A stretch of DNA of 64,000 bases from Thermoanaerobacter wiegelii Rt8.B1 (GTDB lineage Bacteria; Bacillota; Thermoanaerobacteria; Thermoanaerobacterales; Thermoanaerobacteraceae): contig NC_015958.1 in NCBI RefSeq assembly GCF_000147695.2, positions 1,280,501 through 1,344,500 on the forward strand, in the 5' to 3' direction. Positions 48,051-57,573 of this stretch are shown piece after piece. Both the position numbers and the translations under genes were made by a program. Position 1 is the first letter of the stretch. Each line of letters opens with the position of its first letter. The notes beneath the pieces are model-generated. The model worked only from the letters and a program-made list of their open reading frames with translations. It had not been told where the DNA came from and made no database searches.

Positions 48051-48845
48051 ATGAAGATTGGTTTTATAGGAGTCGGCAATATGGGACTTGCTCTTATAAA
48101 GGGCATATTAAAGTCGGATTTTATAGACGCTGAGGATTTAATTCTTTATGATCCGGTGAAAGAAAAAACAGCGGGGTTAGAAAAAGAATTTGGTGTTATT
48201 GTTGCAAAAGACAATATTGACCTAACTGAAAAGTCAGATATTATCATTTTAGCAGTAAAACCTAATATTTACGATGCTGTATTAGAAGAAATAAAAGCAA
48301 AAGTAACTGCTAAAAAAATAATAATTACTATAGCTCCGGGTATAACTATAAGTCATGTCAAAGATATTTTAAAAACGGGAAAGATAGTGAGAACAATACC
48401 TAATACTCCTGCTTTAATAGGAGAAGGTATTACTGCTATAAGTTATTCACAAGACATACAGCGAGAGGATAAAGAGATTGTGGAGAAGATTTTTAAAACC
48501 TGTGGGGAAATTGTAGAAGTAGAAGAAAAGTTAATTGATGCTGCAATGGCTGTCTCTAGTTGTAGTCCAGCATTTGTGTACATGTTTATTGAAGCATTGG
48601 CAGATGGTGGTGTACTATTGGGATTACCAAGAGATGTTGCGTATAAATTAGCTTCAAAGGCTGTAGCTGGTGCAGGTAACATGGTATTAAAAACAGGTTT
48701 TCATCCTGGCCAATTAAAAGACATGGTAACATCTCCAGGTGGTACAACTATTGAAGGTATAAGGATTTTGGAAAAAAATGCAATGAGAAGTGCAGTGATT
48801 GAAGCAGTGGCTGCAGCATATCAAAAAACAGAGGGATTGAAGTAA
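48051..48845 (+). CDS. proC: Pyrroline-5-carboxylate reductase
   Basis: A 264-residue enzyme for the last step of proline synthesis. The N-terminal NAD(P) motif is IGFIGVGNMGLALIKG, with VKPNIYD, RTIPNTPALIGEG and the C-terminal KDMVTSPGGTTIEGIRILE signature. ATG 48051 follows GTAGGGGAGTTTTTCAAG. It lies 2 bp before rnhA. Confidence 0.96.
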   Translation: MKIGFIGVGNMGLALIKGILKSDFIDAEDLILYDPVKEKTAGLEKEFGVIVAKDNIDLTEKSDIIILAVKPNIYDAVLEEIKAKVTAKKIIITIAPGITISHVKDILKTGKIVRTIPNTPALIGEGITAISYSQDIQREDKEIVEKIFKTCGEIVEVEEKLIDAAMAVSSCSPAFVYMFIEALADGGVLLGLPRDVAYKLASKAVAGAGNMVLKTGFHPGQLKDMVTSPGGTTIEGIRILEKNAMRSAVIEAVAAAYQKTEGLK

Positions 48846-48847
48846 AA

Positions 48848-49306
48848 ATGTCAAATAATATCGATGTTGTTGAAATATACACAGATGGAGCTTGTAGCGG
48901 TAATCCTGGTCCAGGTGGCTGGGCAGCAGTTTTACTGTACAAAGGAACAAAAAAAGAAATATCAGGATTTGAAGAAAATACTACAAACAATAGAATGGAA
49001 TTAAAAGCAGTAATAGAAGCTTTGAAAGCCTTAAAAAGGCCTTGTAAAGTTAATTTATATAGTGACAGTAGTTATGTAATAAATGCCTTTAAAGAAGGCT
49101 GGCTTGAAAAGTGGCAGAAAAACAATTGGCTAAAATCAGATAAAACTCCAGTAGAAAATCAAGAGTTATGGAAGGAGCTTTTAGAGGTTTCAAAAAGACA
49201 TCAAATCAATTGGATTAAAGTAAAAGGTCATGCAGATAGTGAATACAATAATTTATGTGATAGACTGGCTACAGAGCAAATAAAAAGAAATACTAAAAAG
49301 TTATAA
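48848..49306 (+). CDS. rnhA: Ribonuclease HI
   Basis: A 152-residue endonuclease cutting RNA in RNA-DNA hybrids. Catalytic acids are in EIYTDGACSGNPGPGGW (Asp), NNRMELKAVIEAL (Glu), YSDSSYVINAF (Asp) and VKGHADSEYNNLCDRLA (His, Asp). The ribosome site is weak and distant, so translation may be coupled to proC. Confidence 0.95.
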   Translation: MSNNIDVVEIYTDGACSGNPGPGGWAAVLLYKGTKKEISGFEENTTNNRMELKAVIEALKALKRPCKVNLYSDSSYVINAFKEGWLEKWQKNNWLKSDKTPVENQELWKELLEVSKRHQINWIKVKGHADSEYNNLCDRLATEQIKRNTKKL

Positions 49307-49313
49307 GAGTTTT

Positions 49314-49356
49314 AAGCTCAAGGAATCTTAGTTTAGTAAGGTTCCTTGAGCTTTTT
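49314..49356 (+). terminator. Terminator after rnhA
   Basis: AAGCTCAAGGAA/TTCCTTGAGCTT with an inner CTTA/TAAG pair and a short T-run. Confidence 0.85.
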
Positions 49357-49386
49357 AATAATTTTGAACGCAGTCTCTAAAGTAGC

Positions 49387-49416
49387 TTGATTTAAGCATT
49401 ATATGTATGGTATTAT
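49387..49416 (+). promoter_or_regulatory. Likely promoter of the tyrosine recombinase gene
   Basis: TTGATT at 49387-49392, an 18-bp spacer, and TATTAT at 49411-49416. The palindrome at 49426-49457 would cover the transcription start and early leader. Confidence 0.45.
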
Positions 49417-49425
49417 ATATACAAG

Positions 49426-49457
49426 TAATTATACGAAATAGTTATTTCGTATAATTA
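49426..49457. promoter_or_regulatory. 14-bp-arm palindrome upstream of the tyrosine recombinase
   Basis: TAATTATACGAAAT, AGTT, ATTTCGTATAATTA: perfect arms with a 4-bp centre, 25 bp before the recombinase ATG. It can be read as 12-bp arms around an 8-bp centre, the geometry of recombinase core sites, or as an operator over the promoter start. Confidence 0.7.
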
Positions 49458-49481
49458 GAATTGTAGAAAGGAGTTTTGAGA

Positions 49482-50474
49482 ATGTCTAATGAAATTTCTA
49501 ATAATACTTCCAATAATGGTTCTATTAAATATCCCCCTCTTCTTGAAGAATTTTTAAACTACTTCTCAACTGTAAAAGCCCGTTCTTATAATACTGTAAA
49601 AGCTTATGCTTATGATTTAGTTTTGTTTTTGCGCTTTTTAAAGCAAAGACGCGGAAAAGTTAGTCCTAATGTAGAATTTGATGAAATAGATATTTCTGAT
49701 GTAGATGTTGATTTGATAGAATCTGTTGATTTAAACGACTTATACGCCTACCTTAACTTTGTAGCTAACGAAAGGTCTAATACTCCCCCTGCTCGTGCTC
49801 GAAAAGTAGCAAGTTTAAGGTCTTTTTATAATTATCTTTACAAAAAAGCCAAAGTGCTAAGCAAAAATCCTACTCAAGAATTAGAGTCGCCAAAACTTTC
49901 TGTAAGACAGCCTATTTACCTCACCCTTGATGAAAGCAAGAAGCTTTTAAATTCTATAGATGGGCCCTTTAAAGAAAGAGATTACGCTATTATCACTTTG
50001 TTTTTAAACTGTGGGCTCAGAGTTTCTGAACTGGTGAATATAAATCTAGACGACATAAAAGATGATAAACTAACTGTTATAGGAAAAGGAAATAAACAAA
50101 GAACAGTTTATTTAAATGATGCGTGTATTAATGCAATAAATACATATTTGAAGGTAAGACCTAAAGAAGGAGTCAAAGATAAAAAGGCTTTGTTTTTGAG
50201 CAAAAGGCTTAAACGCATAAGTGTTAAAACTGTACAATATACCGTAAAAAAACATTTAAAAAATGCTAATTTAGAAGGAAAAAAATATTCTGCCCATAAA
50301 TTGCGCCATACAGCCGCGACTTTGATGTACAGATATGGTAATGTAGATATAAGGACTTTACAAAAGCTCCTAGGGCATTCTAACGTGTCTACAACGCAAA
50401 TTTATACCCATGTAGATGATTCGCAATTAAAAGAAGCTGTAAATAAAAACCCTTTATCACAAAAGGAAGATTGA
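49482..50474 (+). CDS. Tyrosine recombinase (XerC/XerD-like)
   Basis: A 330-residue site-specific recombinase. It has an N-terminal SAM-like core-binding domain (LEEFLNYFSTVKARSYNTVKAYAYDLVLFLRFL) with an insert rich in Asp (about residues 60-85). Catalytic residues are all present: Arg in LNCGLRVSELVNI, Lys in VIGKGNKQRTV, HKLRHTAAT, LGHSNVSTTQIYTHV. ATG 49482 has AAAGGAG upstream. With the edge-of-window XerD relic inactive, this may be a chromosome-dimer recombinase, but it could also act on the palindrome next to it. No phage genes are near. Confidence 0.9.
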   Translation: MSNEISNNTSNNGSIKYPPLLEEFLNYFSTVKARSYNTVKAYAYDLVLFLRFLKQRRGKVSPNVEFDEIDISDVDVDLIESVDLNDLYAYLNFVANERSNTPPARARKVASLRSFYNYLYKKAKVLSKNPTQELESPKLSVRQPIYLTLDESKKLLNSIDGPFKERDYAIITLFLNCGLRVSELVNINLDDIKDDKLTVIGKGNKQRTVYLNDACINAINTYLKVRPKEGVKDKKALFLSKRLKRISVKTVQYTVKKHLKNANLEGKKYSAHKLRHTAATLMYRYGNVDIRTLQKLLGHSNVSTTQIYTHVDDSQLKEAVNKNPLSQKED

Positions 50475-50517
50475 AAATAAAATTCAAGAGGTAAGATTTT
50501 CCTCTTGAATTTTATTT
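50473..50517. terminator. Bidirectional terminator, 18-bp perfect stem
   Basis: AAAATAAAATTCAAGAGG/CCTCTTGAATTTTATTTT between convergent genes. Confidence 0.9.
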
Positions 50518-50523
50518 TGTAGC

Positions 50524-51798
50524 TTATTCTTCTTTGTAAATATTATTTAAAGCAATAGCTATTGCCAATTTTACTTGAGGATAAGTAAGACCACCTTGCA
50601 CGTATGCGATATAAGGTTCTCTTATAGGTGCATCTGCACTTAACTCTATAGAAGATCCTTGTATAAATCCTCCTGCTGCCATTATGACTTTATCCTGATA
50701 TCCTGGCATGTCCCACGGCTCAGGAATTACATGAGAGTCTACTGGGGACCCCATTTGTATTCCCTGGATAAAAGATATCAACTCTTCAGCAGTTTTAAAT
50801 TTGATAGCTTGAACTATGTCAGTTCTTTCTTCGTCATATTTTGGAGTAACTTCATAGCCTAAGTCTGACATAATTTTCGCTAAAAGAACAGCTCCTTTTA
50901 AAGCTTGTCCTACCACTTGAGGTGCAAAAAATAACCCTTGTAAAATCAATCTATTTAAATCTAAAGAAGGACCTACCTCTTTTCCTATGCCAGGGGCATA
51001 TAGCCTATAAGAAGCATTTTCAACTAATTCCTTTTTTCCTACTACATATCCACCTGTAGGGGCAATTCCCCCACCTATGTTTTTTATAAGAGAACCTGCT
51101 ATAATGTCGGCTCCTACTTCTGTTGGTTCTTTTATCTCAGTAAATTCTCCATAGCAATTATCTACAAATATGATTACATCTTCTTTTACCTTTTTAATTT
51201 CACCAATTGCCTTTTCTATATCTTCTATCTTCAAAGACTTTCTATAGTCATACCCTTTTGATCGTTGAATCATCACCATTTTAGTTTTTGAGGTTATTGC
51301 TTTTTTTACACTTTCTATATCTATTTTTCCATCATTAAGGAGGGGAATTTCTTTATATATAACTCCGTATTCTTTTAAACTTCCCCTCCCCTCCCCTTTT
51401 ATCCCTATTATTTCTTCTAACGTATCATAAGGCCTCCCACAAGCCGAAATTAGCTCTTCATTTGGTTTTAAATTGCCAAATAGACATAATGCTATGGCAT
51501 GAGTTCCAGATACGATTTGAGGCCTTACTAAAGCGTCTTCTGCGGCAAATATTCCTGCATATATTTTTTCGATTGTCTCTCGCCCGATGTCACCATATCC
51601 ATAGCCAGTTGTGCCATTAAAATGGATATCGCTTAATTTGTTCTTTTGGAAATGATATATGACCTTATACTGATTGTACTCTACAGTCTTATCAATCTTT
51701 CTAAATACAGGATAACAATCTTTTTCTGATTTTTCTATAACTTCGATTATTTTTGAGTTTATATGGAAATTGTTCTGCAAAATTTTTTTTGTGTCCAT
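50524..51798 (-). CDS. Methionine gamma-lyase-like PLP protein (YnbB / aluminium-resistance family)
   Basis: A 424-residue fold-type I PLP enzyme. The PLP lysine is in IIAGSLIKNIGGGIAPTGGY; RPQIVSGTHAIALCLFGNLKP and FVDNCYGEFTE are family marks. Members are named aluminium resistance protein or methionine gamma-lyase family; the true substrate is unproven. It starts 4 bp after spoVK, so the two are co-transcribed. In Bacillus, spoVK and ynbB are likewise neighbours near hfq. Confidence 0.9.
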   Translation of the reverse strand: MDTKKILQNNFHINSKIIEVIEKSEKDCYPVFRKIDKTVEYNQYKVIYHFQKNKLSDIHFNGTTGYGYGDIGRETIEKIYAGIFAAEDALVRPQIVSGTHAIALCLFGNLKPNEELISACGRPYDTLEEIIGIKGEGRGSLKEYGVIYKEIPLLNDGKIDIESVKKAITSKTKMVMIQRSKGYDYRKSLKIEDIEKAIGEIKKVKEDVIIFVDNCYGEFTEIKEPTEVGADIIAGSLIKNIGGGIAPTGGYVVGKKELVENASYRLYAPGIGKEVGPSLDLNRLILQGLFFAPQVVGQALKGAVLLAKIMSDLGYEVTPKYDEERTDIVQAIKFKTAEELISFIQGIQMGSPVDSHVIPEPWDMPGYQDKVIMAAGGFIQGSSIELSADAPIREPYIAYVQGGLTYPQVKLAIAIALNNIYKEE

Positions 51799-51802
51799 TT
51801 TC

Positions 51803-52714
51803 TCAGTCCTCTCTAATGTCTATACTGTCTATTGTTATTAAATCTTCTTTGGTTATATTTATTTTGTTTAAAACTCTTACAGCCTGTTTTCTAATTGCTC
51901 TTTCTATGATATTCCTTACAAGGCGCGCGTTTCCTATTTCTCTTGAATTGTCGTCACGAATCAATATTTTCATTAATTTTCTCTTTGCACTTTCTGTAAG
52001 CTTATATTGCCTGTTTTTTACCATGACTTCCGCAATCTGAAGAAGTTCATCTATAGTATAATCAGGAAAATCTATCTGGATTGGAAACCTGGAGCGAAGT
52101 CCGGGATTGGTATTTAAAAAATATTCCATTTCGTGTTTGTAACCTGCTAATATAAGTATAAATTTATTCCTATTGTCTTCCATTTCTTTGACAAGAGTAT
52201 CAATAGCTTCTTTGCCAAAGTCTTTTTCTCCACCCCTTGCCAAAGAATAAGCTTCATCTACAAACAAAATTCCTCCCAAAGCTTTTTTTACATTTTCACG
52301 GACTCTGTGAGCAGTATGTCCTATGTATTCTCCTACTAGATCAGCTCTCTCTACTTCAACTACATGGCCTTTTTCTAAAACTCCTATACTTTTTAAAAGT
52401 TTTCCTAATATCCTTGCTACAGTAGTTTTGCCTGTTCCTGGATTACCTTTAAATATCATATGTAATACTATAGGTTCAGTGGCTAATCCTTCCTTTTTAC
52501 GCTTTATTTGCAGTTGCGAGAAAGCGTAAATTTCTTGTATAATTTCTTTCACTTTATTAAGGCCTATCAAAGAATTTAGCTCTTTTAAAGCTTCTTCTTG
52601 TAATTTTTTATCATCTACAGTTGTTGTGACTTCTTTAGGTTTATCTTCTGACTTTTTTTCTATTTTATATCCTTCAAATTTATATCCTTCAAAGAAAACT
52701 GGCCGTATTCCCAT
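51803..52714 (-). CDS. spoVK: Stage V sporulation protein K (AAA ATPase)
   Basis: A 303-residue AAA+ ATPase of the CbbX/SpoVK type, needed for spore maturation. Walker A is FKGNPGTGKTTVARILG, Walker B is GGILFVDEAYSL, then the second-region motif LILAGYKHEMEYFLNTNPGLRSRFP and sensor-2 arginines in IGNARLVRNIIERAIRKQ. The N-terminal part repeats FEGYKFEGYKIE. The ATG at 52714 has a weak ribosome site (GGTGG) that lies beside a hairpin arm. A sigma-K-like promoter is just upstream. Confidence 0.94.
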   Translation of the reverse strand: MGIRPVFFEGYKFEGYKIEKKSEDKPKEVTTTVDDKKLQEEALKELNSLIGLNKVKEIIQEIYAFSQLQIKRKKEGLATEPIVLHMIFKGNPGTGKTTVARILGKLLKSIGVLEKGHVVEVERADLVGEYIGHTAHRVRENVKKALGGILFVDEAYSLARGGEKDFGKEAIDTLVKEMEDNRNKFILILAGYKHEMEYFLNTNPGLRSRFPIQIDFPDYTIDELLQIAEVMVKNRQYKLTESAKRKLMKILIRDDNSREIGNARLVRNIIERAIRKQAVRVLNKINITKEDLITIDSIDIRED

Positions 52715-52718
52715 CTAC

Positions 52719-52767
52719 CACCACATCCCAATACCATTTTTATTGTTATTCTATGATATTGGGATGT
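52719..52767. repeat. 13-bp inverted repeat between purB and spoVK
   Basis: CCACATCCCAATA (52719-52731) and TATTGGGATGTGG (52755-52767) with a 23-nt loop. The arm next to spoVK covers the G-rich stretch before its ATG. It has no T-run, so it is a poor terminator for purB. Confidence 0.7.
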
Positions 52768-52772
52768 GGAAA
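52745..52772 (-). promoter_or_regulatory. Candidate mother-cell (sigma-K/sigma-E) promoter of spoVK
   Basis: On the minus strand, AC (52772-52771), 17 bp, then CATAGAATA (52753-52745), a full match to CATANNNTA. In Bacillus spoVK (spoVJ) is transcribed by sigma E and sigma K. Confidence 0.55.
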
Positions 52773-52783
52773 GTGAACAAATT

Positions 52784-54205
52784 TTACACTTCTACTTTTG
52801 CTTCTACATCTTCTTTAAAATCTGCTAAAATAGGGTTTACAATTTCCTTAATGTATTCTTCAGTCTGGCTTACAGCTCTTCCGGTAAATTTTATAGGGTC
52901 AACTAATTCTTTAATTTCTTCTTGGGAAAGTTTAAATCTTTGGTCATTTTGTATATAATCAAGCAACCTATTTTTTTCTCCATTTTTAACTTCTTCTGCC
53001 GCTTTTAAGGAGTATACTCTTATAGCTTCATGTAACTCTTGTCTGTCCCCACCTTTAAGTACAGCTTTCATTAAAATCTTTTCTGTAGCCATAAAAGGCA
53101 ATTCCTTCATCACATTTTTTTCAATTACTTTTTTGTTTACTTTTAAACCAGACGCAATGTTTATATAAAGATTTAATATAGCATCTGTGGCAAGGAACAT
53201 TTCGGGTATTACAATTCGCCTGTTAGCTGAATCATCTAAAGTTCTTTCAAACCATTGAGCAGAAGAAGTAATAGATGCATTTAAAAGTGTGACAATAACA
53301 TACCTACTTAAAGCTGCCATTCTCTCGCTTCTCATAGGATTTCTTTTATAAGCCATTGCAGATGAGCCTATTTGTTTTTCTTCAAAGGGCTCTTCAATTT
53401 CTCTTAAATGTTGCAAAAGCCTTAGATCGTTGCTGAATTTGTGAGCACTTTGAGCAATACCGCTTAAAACAGACAAAAGCATAAAGTCATATTTTCTCGT
53501 ATAAGTTTGTCCTGTCACAGGGAAGGACTTTTTATATCCCATTTTTTCTATTACTAATCTGTCTAGCTCTTTTACTTTTTCTTCATCACCACCAAAAAGC
53601 TCCATAAAACTTGCTTGTGTACCAGTGGTGCCTTTTACTCCTCTTAACATTATGTTTTCTCTTCTATATCTTAAATCTTGTAAATCGAGAATTAAATCTT
53701 GTATCCAAAGGCATGCTCTTTTACCAACTGTAGTAAGTTGAGCTGGTTGAAAGTGAGTATAACCTAAAGTTGGTAAATCCTTATAAGTTAGTGCAAATTC
53801 GGATAAAACTTTTATTACTTTGAGAAGTTTCTTTTCAATTAGCTCAAGAGCTCTATCCATAAGAATTATATCAGTATTGTCATCTACAAAAGCAGAGGTA
53901 GCTCCTAAATGGATTATAGGTTTGGCTTTGGGGCACAAAAGACCATAGGCATGTATGTGAGCCATAACATCATGTCGAAATTCTCTTTCGAATTTTTCCG
54001 CATCTTCATAGTTTATGTTGTCTATATTTTCTTCCATTTCTTTAATCTGCTCATCTGTAATATTGAGCCCTAATTCTTTTTCGCTTTTTGCCAAAGCTAC
54101 CCATAATCTTCGCCAAGTTTTAAATTTTTCATCGTCAGAGAAGATTTGGGTCATTTCTTTGCTAGCGTATCTTGTTATTAACGGATTCTGATAAGTATCT
54201 CGCAT
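52784..54205 (-). CDS. purB: Adenylosuccinate lyase
   Basis: A 473-residue enzyme of purine synthesis acting on SAICAR and adenylosuccinate. It has the fumarase-superfamily signature [18 protein letters not shown] (about residues 288-305) with the catalytic serine loop. [14 protein letters not shown] and [17 protein letters not shown] hold catalytic His residues. It is the longer eukaryote-like form common in Clostridia. ATG 54205 follows GAGGTAAAT. aspC lies 13 bp upstream. Confidence 0.96.
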   Translation of the reverse strand: MRDTYQNPLITRYASKEMTQIFSDDEKFKTWRRLWVALAKSEKELGLNITDEQIKEMEENIDNINYEDAEKFEREFRHDVMAHIHAYGLLCPKAKPIIHLGATSAFVDDNTDIILMDRALELIEKKLLKVIKVLSEFALTYKDLPTLGYTHFQPAQLTTVGKRACLWIQDLILDLQDLRYRRENIMLRGVKGTTGTQASFMELFGGDEEKVKELDRLVIEKMGYKKSFPVTGQTYTRKYDFMLLSVLSGIAQSAHKFSNDLRLLQHLREIEEPFEEKQIGSSAMAYKRNPMRSERMAALSRYVIVTLLNASITSSAQWFERTLDDSANRRIVIPEMFLATDAILNLYINIASGLKVNKKVIEKNVMKELPFMATEKILMKAVLKGGDRQELHEAIRVYSLKAAEEVKNGEKNRLLDYIQNDQRFKLSQEEIKELVDPIKFTGRAVSQTEEYIKEIVNPILADFKEDVEAKVEV

Positions 54206-54218
54206 ATTTACCTCCTCA

Positions 54219-55406
54219 TTATGCTTTATTTAAAAATTCTTCGATTCTATTTAAGCCTTTTTCAATATTTTCAATGGAAGTAGCATAAGAAATCCTAATG
54301 TAATTGTCCATTCCGAAGGGCAAAGCAGGAACAACTGCTACATTTGCTCCTTCAATTAAAGCATTTGCAAAATCTATGGAACCTCTAATAATTTTTCCTT
54401 TTATTTCTTTTCCAATGTATTCGTCTATATTTACCATTACATAGAAAGCCCCTTGAGGTTTATTTGATTTTAACCCCTTTATTTTATTTATCCTTTCAAC
54501 CATATAAATTCTTCTTTTATTGAATTCTTCTGCCATTCTTTTAATAACAGTTTCATCTCCTAATAAAGCGGCTACACTGGCATATTGAGCAATTGAATTG
54601 GGATTTGAGGTGGTGTGACTTTGAATGTTTGACATAACCTTTGCAATTTCTAAAGAAGAAGCGGTATATCCAATTCTCCATCCTGTCATAGCATAAGCTT
54701 TAGACATGCCGTTTACCAAAATTGTCAGTTCTTTAATTTTTTCATTTAAAGAGCCGATACTGATGTGACTGCCCTCGTAAATTAATTTTTCGTATATTTC
54801 ATCTGAAATGACAAAAATATTTGCTTCTTCAATAATTTTTACAAGTTCTTCTAACTCTTCTTTAGTATACACTGAGCCAGTTGGATTGTTGGGGGTATTT
54901 AAAATTAAAGCTTTTGTCTTAGAGGTAATAGCATTTTTTAATTCTTCGGCTGTAATTTTAAAGTCATTTTCTGCTTTTGTTTTTACAAAGACAGGCTTTC
55001 CATAAGCCAGCCTTACCATCTCAGGATAGCTTAACCAATAAGGTACAGGAATTATAACTTCGTCGCCAGGATTTAAAATTGCACAAAGAGCGTTATATAT
55101 AGAGTGTTTAGCGCCGTTTGATATGACAATTTGGTCTGGTTGGTATTTAAGGTCGTTGTCTTTTAAAAGCTTGTCGCATACTGCTTTTTTTAATTCAGAA
55201 ATGCCTGAAGAAGGGGTGTATTTGGTGTAGCCTTTTTTTATAGCGTCAATTGCAGCTTCTTTTATGTAATCAGGTGTATCAAAATCTGGCTCTCCTACTC
55301 CGAAGTCTATAACGTCTATGCCTTGAGCTTTTAGCTGTTTTGCCTTTGCAGTTATTTCTAATGTCATAGAAGGGGTAATTTGTAAGGCATTTTGGGATAA
55401 ATCCAA
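54219..55406 (-). CDS. aspC: Aspartate aminotransferase (class I, subgroup Ib)
   Basis: A 395-residue PLP aminotransferase. It has [20 protein letters not shown] and [16 protein letters not shown], the PLP lysine in [18 protein letters not shown], and the C-terminal RISYATS substrate arginine. The TTG start at 55406 follows GGAGGTGTAAAAA. It is co-oriented with purB; both may draw on the aspartate pool. Confidence 0.92.
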   Translation of the reverse strand: MDLSQNALQITPSMTLEITAKAKQLKAQGIDVIDFGVGEPDFDTPDYIKEAAIDAIKKGYTKYTPSSGISELKKAVCDKLLKDNDLKYQPDQIVISNGAKHSIYNALCAILNPGDEVIIPVPYWLSYPEMVRLAYGKPVFVKTKAENDFKITAEELKNAITSKTKALILNTPNNPTGSVYTKEELEELVKIIEEANIFVISDEIYEKLIYEGSHISIGSLNEKIKELTILVNGMSKAYAMTGWRIGYTASSLEIAKVMSNIQSHTTSNPNSIAQYASVAALLGDETVIKRMAEEFNKRRIYMVERINKIKGLKSNKPQGAFYVMVNIDEYIGKEIKGKIIRGSIDFANALIEGANVAVVPALPFGMDNYIRISYATSIENIEKGLNRIEEFLNKA

Positions 55407-55461
55407 TTTTTACACCTCCAGAGGGTTTTGTTATATGAATCACAATATTATTTTAACTTAA

Positions 55462-56298
55462 TTATTTTGATATTTCTACAAAATTTTTAGCTTTACTTTT
55501 CAATATTTTTACATATTCATAGTCTAACTTTATGGTTCCTAAAAGGTCTCTGCCATCTACTTCTATACCGTGAAAATCTGAGCCTCCAGTTATGATTAAC
55601 TTGTATTTTTTAGCTTTGTTTAAATACTTTTCTATATCTTCGGTAGTGTGTTTTGAATGGTAAACTTCTATTCCGATTAAACCTTTTGGGGCTAATTCCT
55701 CAATAATACTATCATCTTGAAGTAACCCGGGATGAGCTAAAACAGGAACACCTCCATTTTCTAAAATAAGGTTTATTGCTTCAAAAGGAGTGATTCTGTA
55801 TCTTTCTATATAAGCAGGAGCACCCACTCCTATGTATTTTTCAAAGGCTTCTTTTACACTTTTTACATAATTCTTTTTTACCATGGCTCTTGCTATATGA
55901 GGTCTTCCTATGAATTTTTCACTTGTGAATTCCAATACGTCTTCTATAGAAATATCAATTCCTAATTCATTTAATTTTTTTAAAATCGCTTTGGCTCTGT
56001 CATTTCTCAGCTTTTTCATCTCTTCTAATTTTTCAGTAAAATTTTTATCGTGATAATTTATAAAATAACCTAAAATGTGAATTTCTTGATCTTGATAATA
56101 ACAATTAAATTCAATTCCAGGGATAACTTCTATTTCATATCTCGAAGAAGCTCCTATGGCTTCCTCTAATCCATCAATCGTATCATGATCTGTCAGAGAA
56201 ATACAACTAAGTCCGTGTTCTTTTGCCAATCGAACTACTTCAGAAGGTGAATTAGTTCCATCAGAAGCTTTTGAATGCATGTGAAGGTCTGCAAACAT
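55462..56298 (-). CDS. PHP-domain phosphoesterase
   Basis: A 278-residue PHP-fold metal phosphoesterase. Motifs are ADLHMHSKASDGTNSP, ISLTDHDTIDGLEEA, IPGIEFNC, RPHIARAMV and GSDFHG, supplying the trinuclear metal ligands. It resembles YciV/TrpH-type enzymes, some of which are 5'-3' exonucleases or nucleoside bisphosphatases. The substrate cannot be fixed from sequence. It is followed downstream by aspC. Confidence 0.88.
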   Translation of the reverse strand: MFADLHMHSKASDGTNSPSEVVRLAKEHGLSCISLTDHDTIDGLEEAIGASSRYEIEVIPGIEFNCYYQDQEIHILGYFINYHDKNFTEKLEEMKKLRNDRAKAILKKLNELGIDISIEDVLEFTSEKFIGRPHIARAMVKKNYVKSVKEAFEKYIGVGAPAYIERYRITPFEAINLILENGGVPVLAHPGLLQDDSIIEELAPKGLIGIEVYHSKHTTEDIEKYLNKAKKYKLIITGGSDFHGIEVDGRDLLGTIKLDYEYVKILKSKAKNFVEISK

Positions 56299-56340
56299 TA
56301 TATCCCAACCTTTCTTCTAAATTTTACCTTTACAATTTAA

Positions 56341-56368
56341 AATAACCTGCAAAATGCAGGTTATTTTT
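56341..56368 (-). terminator. Terminator downstream of spoVS
   Basis: AATAACCTGC/GCAGGTTATT with a 5-nt loop. T-rich runs lie on both sides, so it could also work on the plus strand. Confidence 0.75.
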
Positions 56369-56628
56369 TATCGTGGCTCTACAATTAACTTTATTGCTGT
56401 CCTTTCTTCACCGTCTATTTCAATGTCTGTAAAAGCAGGAATGCAAATTAAGTCAATCCCGCTTGGTGCTACAAAACCCCTCGCAATTGCAACAGCTTTT
56501 ACAGCTTGATTTATTGCACCTGCACCTATTGCTTGTACTTCCGCACCTCCACGCTCTCTTAACACCCCTGCCAACGCTCCTGCTACAGCGTTTGGATTAG
56601 ATTTTGCTGAAACTTTTAACACTTCCAT
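56368..56628 (-). CDS. spoVS: Stage V sporulation protein S
   Basis: An 86-residue ALBA-like protein, highly conserved (MEVLKVSAKSNPNAVAGALAGVLRERGGAEVQAIGAGAINQAVKA). Needed for proper septation and spore coat formation in Bacillus. Its location after ymdB and rny is the standard one. The ribosome site AAGGGGG precedes the ATG. Confidence 0.97.
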   Translation of the reverse strand: MEVLKVSAKSNPNAVAGALAGVLRERGGAEVQAIGAGAINQAVKAVAIARGFVAPSGIDLICIPAFTDIEIDGEERTAIKLIVEPR

Positions 56629-56700
56629 TGTTTTTCCCCCTTAAAAACAAATGATTTTCTCTTTGTTAATATTCTACATTTGTTTTAAAAATCCTCTTTT

Positions 56701-57480
56701 TTATGCATAAATTTTATTAATCCGTTCTATGCTAAAGCATTTTCCTGTTATTTCATTAACAGAAATTACAATGGCATTTATTTGGGCAGGACCTTTTGCA
56801 ACTTCAAAGCGTACAGGTACAGAAGATGTAAATTTTTTAATTATTAATTCTTTATCTATTCCCAATATAGAATCACTAGGACCTGTCATGCCAACATCAG
56901 TTATGTAAGCTGTCCCATTTTGTAATATTTTCTCATCTGCCGTTTGTACATGAGTATGAGTGCCAAAAACACAACTTACTTTTCCGTCTAAAAAATATCC
57001 CATTGCTATTTTTTCAGAAGTAGCTTCTGCATGAAAATCTACGAGGATTATATTCGTCTCTTTTTTTAACTTTTCCATTTCTTCTAAGGCGACAAAGAAA
57101 GGATTTCTATTGCAAGGCATAAAGGTAGTTCCCTGCAAATTTATAATACCAATTTTTGTATTTTTAAAATTAAGTGCTATAGAGCCCCTGCCAGGTGTTT
57201 CCTCTAAATAATTGGCAGGTCTTACAATTCGCATTTCTTCATCAATAAATTTTAATATTTCTTTTTGATCCCACACGTGATTTCCCATTGTTAATGCAGA
57301 AATTCCCATTTCAAAAAGTTCATCAGCAACTTTGCGAGTCAGTCCATTTCCTCCGGCAGCATTTTCTCCATTCGCTATAACTATGTCAATATTGTATTCT
57401 GATATTAATTCTTGTAAGTGCTCTTTTAATATGTTTCTACCTGGTCTTCCAACTATATCGCCGATGATAAGTATCTTCAT
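56701..57480 (-). CDS. ymdB: TIGR00282-family metallophosphoesterase (YmdB)
   Basis: A 259-residue calcineurin-like phosphoesterase with a di-metal site: MKILIIGDIVGRPGR, ANGENAAGGNGLTRK, TMGNHVWD, VDFHAEATSEK and FGTHTHVQTADE. In Bacillus YmdB hydrolyses cyclic nucleotides and affects biofilm and motility decisions. ATG 57480 is used because TGGAGGTTAAGA precedes it; a longer reading to 57525 lacks such a site. Its gene follows rny. Confidence 0.94.
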   Translation of the reverse strand: MKILIIGDIVGRPGRNILKEHLQELISEYNIDIVIANGENAAGGNGLTRKVADELFEMGISALTMGNHVWDQKEILKFIDEEMRIVRPANYLEETPGRGSIALNFKNTKIGIINLQGTTFMPCNRNPFFVALEEMEKLKKETNIILVDFHAEATSEKIAMGYFLDGKVSCVFGTHTHVQTADEKILQNGTAYITDVGMTGPSDSILGIDKELIIKKFTSSVPVRFEVAKGPAQINAIVISVNEITGKCFSIERINKIYA

Positions 57481-57573
57481 TCTTAACCTCCAAAAAATAA
57501 TTTTCTTAAACTTATTATTACACAAACCTAGCTATTAAAACAATAGCTAATAAAAATTTATGATGAAACTTTT

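Noticed and set aside
49482-50474. Prophage or integrative-element integrase
   Set aside because: No phage or conjugation genes, no tRNA target and no direct repeats are near; housekeeping genes lie on both sides.
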